A DNA stretch of 64,000 nt from Trichodesmium sp. MAG_R02 (GCA_023356605.1 JAKQYE010000001.1:1-64000); one strand, 5' to 3'; counted from the stretch's first letter, positions 27,473-37,447 are shown. The notes: generated from the sequence alone by a model not told the origin. Program-made: numbers and translations.

Positions 27473-27760
27473 TTATTTACCGTTTCTTTCGGCGACTAAC
27501 TCTTTGAAAGATTTACCTGCAGAAAAAGCTGGTACTGTAGTTTCAGGTATTTCCATTTTATCTCCTGTTTTGGGATTACGACCCTCCCTGGCTTTACGTT
27601 CTCTAGCTTCAAATGAGCCAAAGCCAACCAGGGTTACTTTGTCCCCGCTGGCCACAGCTTCCATTATAGCTTCTAGGGCTGCACTTAATACAGCATCGGC
27701 TTGTTTTTTCGTTACTTCAGCTTTTTTTGAAATTTCATCAACTAATTCGCCTTTGTTCAT
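27473..27760 (-). CDS. hup: HU-family DNA-binding protein
   Basis: This nucleoid protein bends and compacts DNA as a dimer. The 95 residues start at MNKGELVDEI; a GGAG ribosome site 8 bp before this ATG (27768-27772 complement) decides against the upstream in-frame ATG. The HU signature GFGSFEARERKAREGRNPKT (about 46-65) and the DNA-contacting arm IPETTVPAFSAGK are present. It is followed closely by cobD. Upstream lies 0.6 kb of plain DNA and then a large tandem-repeat array. Confidence 0.97.
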   Translation of the reverse strand: MNKGELVDEISKKAEVTKKQADAVLSAALEAIMEAVASGDKVTLVGFGSFEARERKAREGRNPKTGDKMEIPETTVPAFSAGKSFKELVAERNGK

Positions 27761-28374
27761 TGAGATACTCCTTTTTCTTTTGGACAAGATATTCTAGCAG
27801 GATTTAGTTATTAGTAAATCCACAATTTAAGCAATAGTGGTCTTCAGATACTATTGATAGGTTGTTAACCATTAGGCTTTTTGTGATTAACTTCAACCTT
27901 TTCTTTTTCCTACAAAAACCTCAGACCCCTTGATTGATAATGCTTTCCCTTATCCTTTTGCTTATCATAAGCTTGAGTTTTAAGGATAGCATCAGGATTT
28001 TTTTTGCTGAAAACCCCATACAATCTAGCTTTCACTGGTTTATTCTAATCTGTGCTTGGGTAATATGGAGCGTTTGAATCTCTAATTTATCTAGATTTCT
28101 AGACTTCTTTAGTTTTTAATTATATTTTGGGCCTCAAAATACGATTGTAGATTCATTAAAGGACTTTTTTTGACTAGATTAGACTAGATTATCTGATCTT
28201 TATGGGGCGTCAAATCTCATTGTGTGAAACACTATAACCCACATTTAATGTCACAGCTTGTAATACATAAAGTAGCATATTTTTTTTAGCTGCCTAAGTA
28301 TTTATACTTTCTAAATCAAGTTAACTAGTTTTCGCGATCGCGCTCATTACCAGAAAACTCCTAATATTAAGTCT
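27761..28374. other. Upstream region of hup, no gene seen
   Basis: This AT-rich, non-coding stretch is expected to hold the hup promoter. There is a single HIP1-like CGCGATCGCG at about 28335. I see no RNA gene. Confidence 0.5.
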
Positions 28375-29660
28375 CAGATCACTCTGTGAAGCACTCCTAA
28401 TATAATGGTTTTTTGATTCTGAGATTGTTATGCTTATATATAAATCAAGATTCAAATAGTTTAATTAGCTGAGTCTGGTTCCCGGAAGTAGCTAGTTTAA
28501 CTAAAATGTCTGAGTTTTTGTGGTTAGTCATTCTCATTTTGTGAAGCACTCTAATGTAATGGTTTTTGATTCTGAGATTGTTATGCTTATCTATAAATCA
28601 AAATTCAAATAGTTTAATTAGCTGAGTCTGCTTCCTGGAGGTAGCTAGTTTTACTTAGTGGTCTGAGTTTTTGTTGCAATACAATTTCATTTTATGAAGC
28701 ACTCCAATGTAATGGTTTTTGATTCTGAGATTGTTATGCTTATGTATAAATCAAGATTCAAATAGTTTAATTAGCTGAGTCTGGTTCCCGGAAGTAGCTA
28801 GTTTAACTAAAATGTCTGAGTTTTTGTGGTCAGTCATTCTCATTTTGTGAAACACTCTAATGTAATGGTTTTTGATTGTGAGATTGTTATGCTTATGTAT
28901 AAATCAAAATTCAAATAGTTTAATTAGCTGAGTCTGCTTCCCGGAGGTAGCTAGTATTAATTAGTGGTCTGAGTTTTTGTGGTGAGGCAGTCTCATTTCG
29001 TGAAGCACTCCAATGTAATGGTTTTTGATTGTGAGATTGTTATGCTTATGTATAAATCAAAATTCAAATAGTTTAATTAGCTGAGTCTGCTTCCTGGAGG
29101 TAGATAGTTTTACTTAGTGGTCTGAGTTTTTGTTGCAATACAATTTCATTCTGTGAAGCACTCCAATGTAATGGTTTTTGATTGTGAGATTGTTATGCTT
29201 ATGTATAAATCAAAATTCAAATAGTTTAATTAGTTTAGCCTGGTTCGCGGAGGTAGTTAGTTATACTTATAGGCCTGGGTTTTTCTTGTGTGACAATTTC
29301 ATTTTGTGAAGCACTCTAATATGATGGTTTTTGATTCTGAGATTGTTATGCTTATGTATAAATCAAAATTCAAATAGTTTAATTAGTTGAGCCTATTTCC
29401 TGGAGGTAGGAAGTTTTACAAAGTTTTCTGAGTTTTTCTTGTGAGACAATTTTATTTTGCGAAGCATTCTAATGTAATGGTTTTTGATGCTGAAATTTAG
29501 TTATAGCAAGAAATACTTGTCTCAATCTCAACTAAAACAACTATAGAAATCAAAATTCAAATAGTTTAATTAGTTGAGTCTGGTTCCCACAGGTAGGTAG
29601 TTTAACTAGGTGATCTGAGTTTTTGTGGTGAGACAATTTCATTGTGTGAAGCATGATGCT
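28375..29660. repeat. Tandem array of about eight 153-bp units
   Basis: The marker TAATGGTTTTTGATT recurs at about 28402, 28558, 28711, 28864, 29017, 29170, 29323 and 29476, a spacing of 153 bp after the first unit (156 bp). Each unit carries GAGATTGTTATGCTTATGTA, TCAAATAGTTTAATTAG and a purine-rich CGGAGGTAG or close variant. All frames contain stops. The last unit is interrupted by a partial B element. The first and last units are the most diverged. Confidence 0.95.
29498..29545 (+). repeat. Partial repeat family B inside the last 153-bp unit
   Basis: TTATAGCAAGAAATACTTGT through ACAACTATA is the right half of B. It replaces the part of the unit between TTTTTGAT and AAATCAAAATTC. Confidence 0.75.
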
Positions 29661-29790
29661 ATGGAATTTATCTGGCGTCAAAGGTCCTAAAAGTTATGGC
29701 GGTTGCTATCTAAGTAAAACAAAGGTTTTTTAATCAACAAAAGTGGGATGGTTCAAACTGAGAAATATAGACCATCCCTTACATTTAATT

Positions 29791-32196
29791 TTAACGTGGT
29801 CTGGGCTGCCCTCTTTCCATCATTTGCAAAGCATCTGGACTTGGGTTATATCGGTAGCCCCAAGAGGAGCGATCGCCATCATCCAGTATTTGAGGTGTAA
29901 GTAGTACTATTGTCTCTGCTCGTTCATTTTGATTTTGACTACTGCGGAAGAGAGTTCCAATGATTGGCAAATCCCCCAAAAGCGGTACCTTGCTTACTGT
30001 TGTTCTTTCTTGCTCTTGAATAATGCCAGAAATAATTAGAGTTTGTCCATCCCGTAGACGAATTCTACCAGATTCTACTTTACGGCTGGCAATTTCTGTA
30101 CCAAATTCACTTGGATTGCTAGCATCTGTTGGTACCCTCTCCGAAATAAAACTTACTTCTGGATTTACTGTTACAGTTACGAAGCCATTATCGTCTATTC
30201 TCTCCACCTGTATAGCGAGGGTCAGACCTACATCTTCAAATCGAACATTTCTAGTTTCTCGACTGGTACCCCCATCATCTGTAAAATTACTGTCAATACT
30301 TCTGACGATATTATTTACAAGTCTGACACTAGCTATTTCCCCTTCTTGAACCACTAAAGTTGGATCGGTGAGAATTTTAGCATTACCACTTATAACAGTG
30401 GCCCGCAACCGGGAGAGAAATCTTTTAGGATACAAAATTTGGGGAAACAAACCAAATGTGGCCTCTCCTAGTGTTACTTCTAATATTCCATCATCATCAA
30501 CTTCTGACTCTGATACTTCATACTCTTTAATACCAACTCTTGTAGGTTCTCCTGTTGTAGGAGCTATTGGTCTTAGGAAAGTACCTCTACCCTGATTGAC
30601 ATTAGGAATACCCGTAAATGGAACATCAAATCTACGTTGGGTATCATAGAAAGGGTCTGTATTAATAGGGTTAGGAGCAACAGGACGAGCCAGAGGAAAA
30701 CTAGAATTCTGCTGTGCTTGAGTAGGAGGTTGGAGACTACCAAAATTTAGAGATGCTGCCCCACTATCGTTAATAAAGAAAGTGTCATTCACCCCAAAAG
30801 AAAAACTACTATTAAACTGTTCTTCTGATGATAAATTAATATCTATAACTTTGACATTCACAGCTACTTGCCGTTGTCTTAAATCTAATTGAATTAATTG
30901 GGCAGCTGCTATTTCTACCTTTTGTGGCGAACCAACTAAAGTAATACTATTGAGTCGGTTATCAACTGCTATTTGTAAACCATCCAATATTGGGGGAGCA
31001 TCCTGGGGATCGTAGCGCAGTGGTTGAACAACTGTTCTTGTAATTGTTTCAGTATTTGTGATTGCCTGATTAGTTCCAGGAATATTAACTGTGTTAACCT
31101 GAGTTACAGGTTGGCTTGTGACTATAGCACTTTCAGCTCCTAGACTAACTAAGAAACCTGCAGCCTCTTGGGCACCAACTTGGTTTAATCGGAAGGAACG
31201 AACCACAACATTTCTAGCTTGTGCTGGTAACTCTTGGCCCACAAATATTGTGTTACCTACTCGGTTTGCTTGTAACCCACTTAGACGTAAAACGTAATTA
31301 AAAACATCTTGAACTGGCTCATTTTCAATATCTAGAGAAATTGTCTGTTCCCCTTCTGTTTCTTCACCTGAACTGTAGGCAATGTTTAATCCTGCGGCCC
31401 TAGCTAGTAAAGCTAAAACATCTCGAACTGGAGCGTCTCGCAATACTAAACGAGGTATTTTCTCTTGAGTCCTTAAATCTATAACTTCTACTGAAGGGTT
31501 GATATTGGATATGGCGATATCTCCTACTGGTGGTGCTACTGCTCGTGGTAAAAAGGGTGGTACTTGACTGGGGGATGGTTGTCCTGGCAGAGTAGGAAAG
31601 CCATCTCCCGTTAGTCCCGAATCTGGTAATAGTACTTCTTCTTGGGTTGTAGTTGTTTCTCTTGGCGGTGCTAAATTTCTTTCAGGTTGTACAGGTGAGG
31701 TTGGGGGTTCTAAGGGAGGAGGTGCTACTTTATCGGGAGGGGGAAAGCTATTAGGTTGAGGTATTTGAGCTATTTCTCCTGAGCTGACAGCGGCACTAAG
31801 AATAATTCCTTGGCCTGCTCCTTGGATAATCCTACCTCTGGGAGGACTGTCTTTACCTCCGATGACTACCCGCACGCTATTAGCATCGACCTGTATTACT
31901 TCTACATATTCTATACCAGGAGCTGGATTATCTTTCCGAAACTTATTGCCTTGGGGTAAGGTTAGTTGGGCATTTATTATGTCTGCGATAAAAGAGTTAT
32001 CTCTGTTGACTGAGAAGACTTCGGGGCGATCGCGATTATTAGTAACTAAGACGATATTCATTCCCCCGTCTACTAAATTTAACTGAACTTGGGTGATTTG
32101 AGTTACTGCAAAAGCCGGGACCTGGGCTATAATTATGGCCGCGACTCCAGTTAACAGTCCACCACTAAATTGAATTTGCTGTTGCACTTTCTTCAC
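29791..32196 (-). CDS. pilQ: Type IV pilus secretin
   Basis: PilQ forms the outer-membrane pore through which type IV pili pass; in cyanobacteria they serve motility and DNA uptake. The 801 residues are ordered as: signal peptide (1-30, ending PAFA), AMIN domain (about 33-135), Pro-rich linker (about 145-235), STN-like domain (IPRLVLRDAPVRDVLALLAR, about 247-266, to about 320), secretin N domain (about 330-450) and the C-terminal secretin domain (about 570-780) with LRDGQTLIISGIIQEQERT and VPLLGDLPIIGTLFRS. It is on the strand of pilMNO but 1.1 kb away across repeats. Confidence 0.96.
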   Translation of the reverse strand: MKKVQQQIQFSGGLLTGVAAIIIAQVPAFAVTQITQVQLNLVDGGMNIVLVTNNRDRPEVFSVNRDNSFIADIINAQLTLPQGNKFRKDNPAPGIEYVEVIQVDANSVRVVIGGKDSPPRGRIIQGAGQGIILSAAVSSGEIAQIPQPNSFPPPDKVAPPPLEPPTSPVQPERNLAPPRETTTTQEEVLLPDSGLTGDGFPTLPGQPSPSQVPPFLPRAVAPPVGDIAISNINPSVEVIDLRTQEKIPRLVLRDAPVRDVLALLARAAGLNIAYSSGEETEGEQTISLDIENEPVQDVFNYVLRLSGLQANRVGNTIFVGQELPAQARNVVVRSFRLNQVGAQEAAGFLVSLGAESAIVTSQPVTQVNTVNIPGTNQAITNTETITRTVVQPLRYDPQDAPPILDGLQIAVDNRLNSITLVGSPQKVEIAAAQLIQLDLRQRQVAVNVKVIDINLSSEEQFNSSFSFGVNDTFFINDSGAASLNFGSLQPPTQAQQNSSFPLARPVAPNPINTDPFYDTQRRFDVPFTGIPNVNQGRGTFLRPIAPTTGEPTRVGIKEYEVSESEVDDDGILEVTLGEATFGLFPQILYPKRFLSRLRATVISGNAKILTDPTLVVQEGEIASVRLVNNIVRSIDSNFTDDGGTSRETRNVRFEDVGLTLAIQVERIDDNGFVTVTVNPEVSFISERVPTDASNPSEFGTEIASRKVESGRIRLRDGQTLIISGIIQEQERTTVSKVPLLGDLPIIGTLFRSSQNQNERAETIVLLTPQILDDGDRSSWGYRYNPSPDALQMMERGQPRPR

Positions 32197-32337
32197 TCCA
32201 CAGTGAGCTTTTTTATTGATTCAGATGTTTGTCTTGGGACTGAGTATAGGGTTTTTCCACAGCCTTGGATATATGATCTTTTAAGTTTTTCTTTTTCAGG
32301 ACTTACATAGAATATTAAATCATATACCATAGGTGTC

Positions 32338-32524
32338 AGGCGTTAGGTGTTAGGTGTCAGGTGTCAGGTGTCAGGTGTTAGGTGTCAGGTGTTAGGTGTC
32401 AGGTGTTAGGTGTCAGGTGTTAGGTCTTAGGTGTTAGGTGTTAGGTCTTAGGTCTTAGATGTTAGGTCTTAGATGTTAGGTCTTAGATGTTAGGTCTTAG
32501 GTGTTAGATGTTAGGTCTTAGGTT
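32338..32524. repeat. Heptanucleotide tandem array (GGTGTTA/GGTGTCA)
   Basis: About 26 heptamers, mostly TTAGGTG, TCAGGTG, TTAGGTC and TTAGATG variants, run head to tail. This fits the short tandemly repeated repetitive (STRR) class known from filamentous cyanobacteria. It lies about 140 bp upstream of the pilQ start. Confidence 0.9.
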
Positions 32525-32757
32525 GAAAAATATACAAAATTCACTCTTTTTTCTTTTGACTTAGTTTTTCCATTAGACTATGTAGTATTCTGGCGATTTA
32601 TTCATATTTATTGAAGATGACTTTTAAAACTTCGAGTTGAACTGATGTTACGCCAAGCCAAAATAAAATTAGTTGTTGATTTAAGGTCTCAGGTTTCAGG
32701 CGTCAGGCTAAAACTTAATATTTTGAAATGACTATAATGCTAGACTCAGGCGGTACT

Positions 32758-32787
32758 TTACAGCGCTTTTCAGATTGATAAACCACT
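32758..32787 (+). repeat. Truncated repeat family A end
   Basis: TTACAGCGCTTTTCAGATTG matches the A left end. After 30 bp it breaks off at a heptamer array. Confidence 0.6.
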
Positions 32788-32842
32788 AAGTTAGAATTTA
32801 GAATTTAGAATTTAGAATTTAGAATTTAGAATTTAGAATTCA
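32788..32842. repeat. Heptanucleotide array (TTAGAAT)
   Basis: Seven TTAGAAT units in a row begin where the truncated A element stops. Confidence 0.85.
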
Positions 32843-32916
32843 GAAGAATTTTTCTCTGAACAAGGGATACAAAAATAAGTCGTTTAAATGTAGAAAAGTA
32901 GATTATATCCCTACTA

Positions 32917-33065
32917 TACAGAGCTTTTCAGAGTGATAAACCACATCGTCACAACCAAGATCTTGTAGGGACCTGACATGTAGGAACGTTGCATAACAAA
33001 AATGCGTTTTATCTCGGGTAGCAAAACATCCCTACTGTGGCCTACTAAAATGAAAACTGCTGTAA
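32917..33065 (+). repeat. Repeat family A with enlarged core
   Basis: The left (ACAGAGCTTTTCAGA) and right (GAAAACTGCTGTAA) parts are normal. About 40 bp of extra sequence expands the central GTAGGGACG hairpin. Confidence 0.7.
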
Positions 33066-33332
33066 TTATTAAGTAATTAATACAGATCGAATAACCTTTT
33101 TGGACAGTCCTGTAGATGTACTGATATTTATTAAGTAGGGCTTGCTGAAAAAGTTAAAGAGTGAGGAAAGGGAACAGGGAACAGGCAATAGGCAATGGGC
33201 AATGGGTAATAGCAGGTGTTAATTTTTCGGAATGTTTTTCTCTTCAGGTGAGGGAAAATAACTTGGAGCGGATATTGGGGAAATTCTATTGTCAACAAGC
33301 ACAATAAATCCTGGTTTATTTAGCAGATTGTA

Positions 33333-34121
33333 TTATTTTTTCTCCTCTTCTTTTGTAGAACTTTCTTTTGCCAATGACTCTTGTTCAGTTAAGGCCAATA
33401 GAGCGGAAACATCAAAGGATGTTATTAGTAAGCTTTCTGGCTTGTTGACTGTTACAAATCTATTTTGTCTCCACTCAACTTCTAAAACTTGATTTCCTTG
33501 TTTGATTTGAGTTTTTAAATTTTTTACTACTAATAATGTTTGCATCCTCTCAAGAGCAATCATAAATGCTCTTGTTTGAGGATAACTTCCTTCAAATTCT
33601 ACCTTGAATTCTCGTCGCTTTAATTTGCCATTTACCAGTGATCCTAATGAATTATCATTAACTATATAGTTACCATCTTTCTGATCCAATGGCAGAAATT
33701 TTGTCATTTTGGCTTTTTTGTCTTCATTTGTGATTCCGCCATTAATTTGATCAATAAGTTTGTCAATATCATATAGCAGAGTTTTGATGGTTTTATCGCT
33801 GGCAAATAAGCTAGTTACATCTTCTCTTTGTTTTTCAGCTTTTTTCTTTTCTAATTCTGCTTTTGGTCGTTCTGTTATTTGTTTCTTCTTCTGTGCAATT
33901 TTGACTTCGGCCGTTTTTATCTCTGCTTTTAATTCGGCACTTTTTTCGATAGCTGGCTTAAGCTGATTATATCCTAAGAACCCTGCTATTCCTAAGCCTA
34001 TCATACCAATAGCTCCTCCCACAAATCTAGGGTCTTTGAGGGAGACACCTAGAATTTTTTGGCCTCCTTGTTCTTCTTCTCTTTCTTCTAGTTCTGGATT
34101 CCATTCATTTGCTGCTACCAT
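33333..34121 (-). CDS. pilO: Type IV pilus assembly protein PilO
   Basis: This inner-membrane alignment protein pairs with PilN and links PilM to the secretin. The 262 residues contain a cytoplasmic N-terminus, one membrane helix (GGAIGMIGLGIAGFLGY, about 34-50), a long charged coiled coil (about 55-105, Lys/Glu rich) and a C-terminal ferredoxin-like part (EFKVEFEGSYPQTRAFMIALE). It ends in an acidic Glu/Lys tail. It starts 2 bp after pilN stops, so the two are surely cotranscribed. Confidence 0.9.
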   Translation of the reverse strand: MVAANEWNPELEEREEEQGGQKILGVSLKDPRFVGGAIGMIGLGIAGFLGYNQLKPAIEKSAELKAEIKTAEVKIAQKKKQITERPKAELEKKKAEKQREDVTSLFASDKTIKTLLYDIDKLIDQINGGITNEDKKAKMTKFLPLDQKDGNYIVNDNSLGSLVNGKLKRREFKVEFEGSYPQTRAFMIALERMQTLLVVKNLKTQIKQGNQVLEVEWRQNRFVTVNKPESLLITSFDVSALLALTEQESLAKESSTKEEEKK

Positions 34122-34123
34122 TA

Positions 34124-34936
34124 TTAAAGTATTCCTTTTTCTTTTAGTGTTTCTATTCTATCTACTAATCCAATTGCTCCTTTACTTTTTAACTGAGGCA
34201 GTAATTCTGATGCACCTAAAGGGCTAAGGTTTGTTTCTATTTTATATTCAATTATTGGGGGTAATTCTGGTATTTCTGGTGCTAAAGTTGATTTGGATTC
34301 TCGTAATTCTAATCTAGTTGGATTAGATTTTATCACAGTACTAATCAGTTTAGTTTTTTCTTGGAAAAAAGGGGAGTTTTCCAAAAGTAATTGAAAGTCA
34401 TTGATTTTCCCGTAAGACTCTGAAGTTCCAGATAATAATATAGTTGCAGTTGGTTTTACAGTTTCTGGTGTCTCTTTTTTTTCATCCTTTTTAGCAGATT
34501 TTTTGGCAGGAGACGGGGCCGAGACTTTTGCTTCTTTTTGTTCTATTCTGGTTATTATTACCCCACTAGGCATTAAAGCTCCCAACTCTCCTAACAATGC
34601 TGACCATGGTTTGATTTGATCGAAAACTGTTGCTAAAGCTTTTGCTTCTGCTTTAAATTTATTAGCTTTTTTTCTGATTGCTTCCAGGTCTTTAATTTGA
34701 GGATCTAATGTACTTAATTCCGCATTTAATTGGCCTAAGTCTGCCTGGAGTCTGTTGTTCTCCTCATTTATGTATAACCACCCCCCTGCAACTAGACTAT
34801 TAACTGCTACTGCTGCTGCTGCCCCAATTATAATTGCTCTTGGATCTGCTAGTGATGGTCCAGGAATAATAAGTTTGGGAATATCTTTTTTATATTCTGG
34901 GCGATCATTAAGAAAATTTATATCTAGGCCATACAT
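34124..34936 (-). CDS. pilN: Type IV pilus assembly protein PilN
   Basis: The N-terminus MYGLDINFLNDRPEY is the PilN segment that docks into PilM. The 270 residues continue with one membrane helix (AIIIGAAAAVAVNSLVAGGW, about 34-53), a coiled coil (about 57-95) and a periplasmic domain with a Lys/Pro-rich insertion (PSPAKKSAKKDEKKETPET, about 141-159). It lies between pilM (6-bp gap) and pilO (2-bp gap). Confidence 0.9.
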   Translation of the reverse strand: MYGLDINFLNDRPEYKKDIPKLIIPGPSLADPRAIIIGAAAAVAVNSLVAGGWLYINEENNRLQADLGQLNAELSTLDPQIKDLEAIRKKANKFKAEAKALATVFDQIKPWSALLGELGALMPSGVIITRIEQKEAKVSAPSPAKKSAKKDEKKETPETVKPTATILLSGTSESYGKINDFQLLLENSPFFQEKTKLISTVIKSNPTRLELRESKSTLAPEIPELPPIIEYKIETNLSPLGASELLPQLKSKGAIGLVDRIETLKEKGIL

Positions 34937-34942
34937 ATTAAT

Positions 34943-36040
34943 TTAAACCTCTCTTAGTCCTAAACCTAATACAATTCCTAAACCAGAACGTTGTTCTGGT
35001 GGAATTTCTATTTCTGTTTCTAAGGCTAAAATTTCAATTGGATCCACCTTAGACGCTGGTAAACTTAAACGTTGCATGAAAAAGTCATCTATTTGTCCTA
35101 TTGCTGCTCCTGATCCTGTCAATAATAATTGTGCCACCTCTAAATCTTCAAATTGATTGAGATAGAAATCTATGGAGCGTCGCACTTCATCTGCTAATTC
35201 TGCTAATACTTTTTGTAAAACATTCGTTCCGAAACTTGCTCCACTTTCTGTAACTCCCATTGTTTCCATTACTGGAACAGTCATCCCTAGTAACTCAGCA
35301 GTATCTCTGCTTGGAGGTAAGTTCATCGCTTCATTTAAGGCAGATTGTATTTGATAGGTACCAATAGGAATTGTCCGGTTAAATTGGGGTATTCCATCTA
35401 CTACGATAGCAAGTTCGGTGCTATCAAATCCTAAATCTGCCATTACTGTCGCTTCTTGAGGTCCATATTGTTGAAGTATATCTTTAACTGTGCGGATGAG
35501 GGCAAAGTTACTCACTTCCAAAACATTTATTGCTAATCCTGCTTGTGAAAAAACTTGTATATAGGCATCTGTTATTTCTTTTCTTGTTGCAACTAAAGCT
35601 ACTTGTACTTTTTCTATGTCATCATTTGGATCCAATATATTTCCCAATTTTTGATAGTCTACATCTGCTTCTTCTCTGGGAAATGGTAAGTATAAACCTG
35701 CTTCTTGATTCATGTAATCCTCTAATTCTTGGTCATTTAATTCTGCTGGAACAGGAATTACACGGGTAACTGCTTCTCTGCCTAAAATTGCTGTTGCTAC
35801 TCTGCGAGATTTTATGTTATTGTCTGCGACAATCGACTCTACTAATTCTGACATTGTAGGGATATCTTTTATTTGACCTTCGATAAATACTTCTTCTGGT
35901 ACTTCTGCTGTAGCAAAGTTTACTAGTTTTAATTTATCTCCTTTTTGGCGGATTTCAGCAACATTAATTCTTTCTGGGCCAAGTTCTATTCCTATACCTG
36001 GCTGATTTCTTTGAAATAAGTTTTTTAAGTAATTAACCAT
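34943..36040 (-). CDS. pilM: Type IV pilus assembly ATPase-like protein PilM
   Basis: PilM is a cytoplasmic actin-fold protein that binds the PilN tail. The 365 residues show GIGIELGPERINVAEIRQKG (about 15-34), the middle TVMADLGFDSTELAIVVDG (about 197-215) and the late LLLTGSGAAIGQIDDFF (about 306-322), matching the phosphate and adenosine sites of the family. It is the first gene of the leftward pilMNO set. The rightward sugar-binding gene starts 130 bp away, so the two share a divergent promoter region. Confidence 0.93.
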   Translation of the reverse strand: MVNYLKNLFQRNQPGIGIELGPERINVAEIRQKGDKLKLVNFATAEVPEEVFIEGQIKDIPTMSELVESIVADNNIKSRRVATAILGREAVTRVIPVPAELNDQELEDYMNQEAGLYLPFPREEADVDYQKLGNILDPNDDIEKVQVALVATRKEITDAYIQVFSQAGLAINVLEVSNFALIRTVKDILQQYGPQEATVMADLGFDSTELAIVVDGIPQFNRTIPIGTYQIQSALNEAMNLPPSRDTAELLGMTVPVMETMGVTESGASFGTNVLQKVLAELADEVRRSIDFYLNQFEDLEVAQLLLTGSGAAIGQIDDFFMQRLSLPASKVDPIEILALETEIEIPPEQRSGLGIVLGLGLREV

Positions 36041-36169
36041 TTTTTTCCTGATTTTAATTGGAATTAAAATTTATTTTTAATAAATTAAAAGTTTTTTTTG
36101 CTTGCATAATTGCTTGCATAATTAGTTTTATATAAATCACAAGTAAGGTATTTTTATAAATTTTATCAA
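36041..36169. promoter_or_regulatory. Divergent promoter region between pilM and the solute-binding protein gene
   Basis: This 129-bp AT-rich segment separates two divergent starts and must hold both promoters. GCTTGCATAATTGCTTGCATAATTAG contains a directly repeated TTGCTTGCATAAT (12-bp overlap) that could be an operator. Exact promoter elements cannot be assigned by eye. Confidence 0.4.
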
Positions 36170-37447
36170 ATGTTTGTCATTGTTAAATGGAAAAAGTTTC
36201 AAGTATTTACTATTGTGGGACTAATACTAGCACTTTTGATTGGTTGCAGTTCTCCCTATTCTAATTTAAATACTAAAGAAATTGAATTCTGGACAATACA
36301 GCTTCAACCTCAGTTTACTAATTATTTTAATCAGTTGATTGTTGATTTTGAAGCAGATAATCCTGGGTTATCGGTGCGATGGGTTGATTTGCCTTGGTCA
36401 CAGATGGAAAGCAAAATTGAGAGTGCTATTTTAAGAGAAAGTCTTCCAGATATTGTTAATCTTAACTCAAGTTTTGCACATTTATTGACTAGACCTGATG
36501 CCTGGTTAGATTTGGATACTATTCTATCAGATTCGTTTAGAAATGAATATTTACCTAATCTTTGGCAAGCAAGTCAGATTGATGGTAAAAGTTTTGCCAT
36601 TCCATGGTATTGTACGACAAGTATAACAATTTATAATTCAGAGCTATTTAAACGGGCAAAAGTTGATGAGCCTCCAACAAATTACACAGAGTTGGCTAAG
36701 GTAGCTAGACAAATTAAGGAAAAAACTGATAAATATGCATTTTTTGTTTCTTTTTTACCACAAGGAGGAAATGAGGTATTAGAGTCTTTTGGCAAGATGG
36801 GAGTTGACTTAATAGATGTTGATGGAAAAGCTGCTTTTAATACTCCGGTGGGTGAGGCAGTATTTAAGTATTGGGTTGATTTATATAGGGAAGGTTTATT
36901 ACCGAAGGAAGTATTGACCGAAGGCATTCAAGCAGGTGAAGATTTGTATCAAGCTGGAGAAACTGCTATGGTGTTTTCTGGGCCAGAATTTATTGAGGCT
37001 ATATCTGAAAATACACCTGAAATTGGAAGGGTATCATTCCCAATATCTCAAATTACAGGTAAGACTGATAAGAAGGGTATAATGTTGATGAATTTTGCTA
37101 TTTCTAGAAATACTAAGTTACCAGATGGAGCCCTGAAGTTTGTTTTGTTTATTACTAATTATCATAATCAAATGGTTTTTGCTCAGGAGACTAATGTTTT
37201 ACCTTCTACAACTAAGACCTTAGAGAATAGTTATTTTCAAAATATTTCTTCTGATGCTTCTACTCAAGAACGGGGGCGAGTTATTAGTGCTGGTCAAATT
37301 TTTGCAGCAGAAGTTCTACTGCCACCTATCAAAAATTTGGATAAGTTGAAACAAATTATTTATAAAAATTTGCAGGGGGCTATGTTGGCAGAAAAAACTA
37401 TTGAACAAGCGATCGCTGATGCAGCATCTGAATGGAACAAGCTTTGA
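36170..37447 (+). CDS. ABC transporter solute-binding lipoprotein (sugar type)
   Basis: This extracellular family-1 binding protein captures a solute, most likely a sugar, for an ABC importer. The 425 residues have a lipoprotein signal with lipobox LLIGC (Cys26). Family features are IEFWTIQLQPQF, the region LVRWVDLPW-like (GLSVRWVDLPWSQMESKI), LPDIVNLNSSFAHLL and AIPWYCTTSITIYNSELFKRA (split: IPWYCTTSITIYN). The C-terminal NYHNQMVFAQETNVLPST is typical. No permease or ATPase genes are adjacent, so partners must be elsewhere. Confidence 0.9.
   Translation: MFVIVKWKKFQVFTIVGLILALLIGCSSPYSNLNTKEIEFWTIQLQPQFTNYFNQLIVDFEADNPGLSVRWVDLPWSQMESKIESAILRESLPDIVNLNSSFAHLLTRPDAWLDLDTILSDSFRNEYLPNLWQASQIDGKSFAIPWYCTTSITIYNSELFKRAKVDEPPTNYTELAKVARQIKEKTDKYAFFVSFLPQGGNEVLESFGKMGVDLIDVDGKAAFNTPVGEAVFKYWVDLYREGLLPKEVLTEGIQAGEDLYQAGETAMVFSGPEFIEAISENTPEIGRVSFPISQITGKTDKKGIMLMNFAISRNTKLPDGALKFVLFITNYHNQMVFAQETNVLPSTTKTLENSYFQNISSDASTQERGRVISAGQIFAAEVLLPPIKNLDKLKQIIYKNLQGAMLAEKTIEQAIADAASEWNKL

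Larger units (their letters stand above)
32197..33332. other. Repeat-filled gap between pilO and pilQ
   Basis: In most cyanobacteria pilO and pilQ are close. Here 1.1 kb holds two heptamer arrays and two A-family pieces, listed separately. No gene is seen. The pilQ ribosome site must lie just before 32196. Confidence 0.6.

Noticed and set aside
28375-29660. CRISPR array at the 153-bp repeats
   Set aside because: The units are contiguous and similar over their full length; no unique spacers alternate with short repeats and no cas genes are present.
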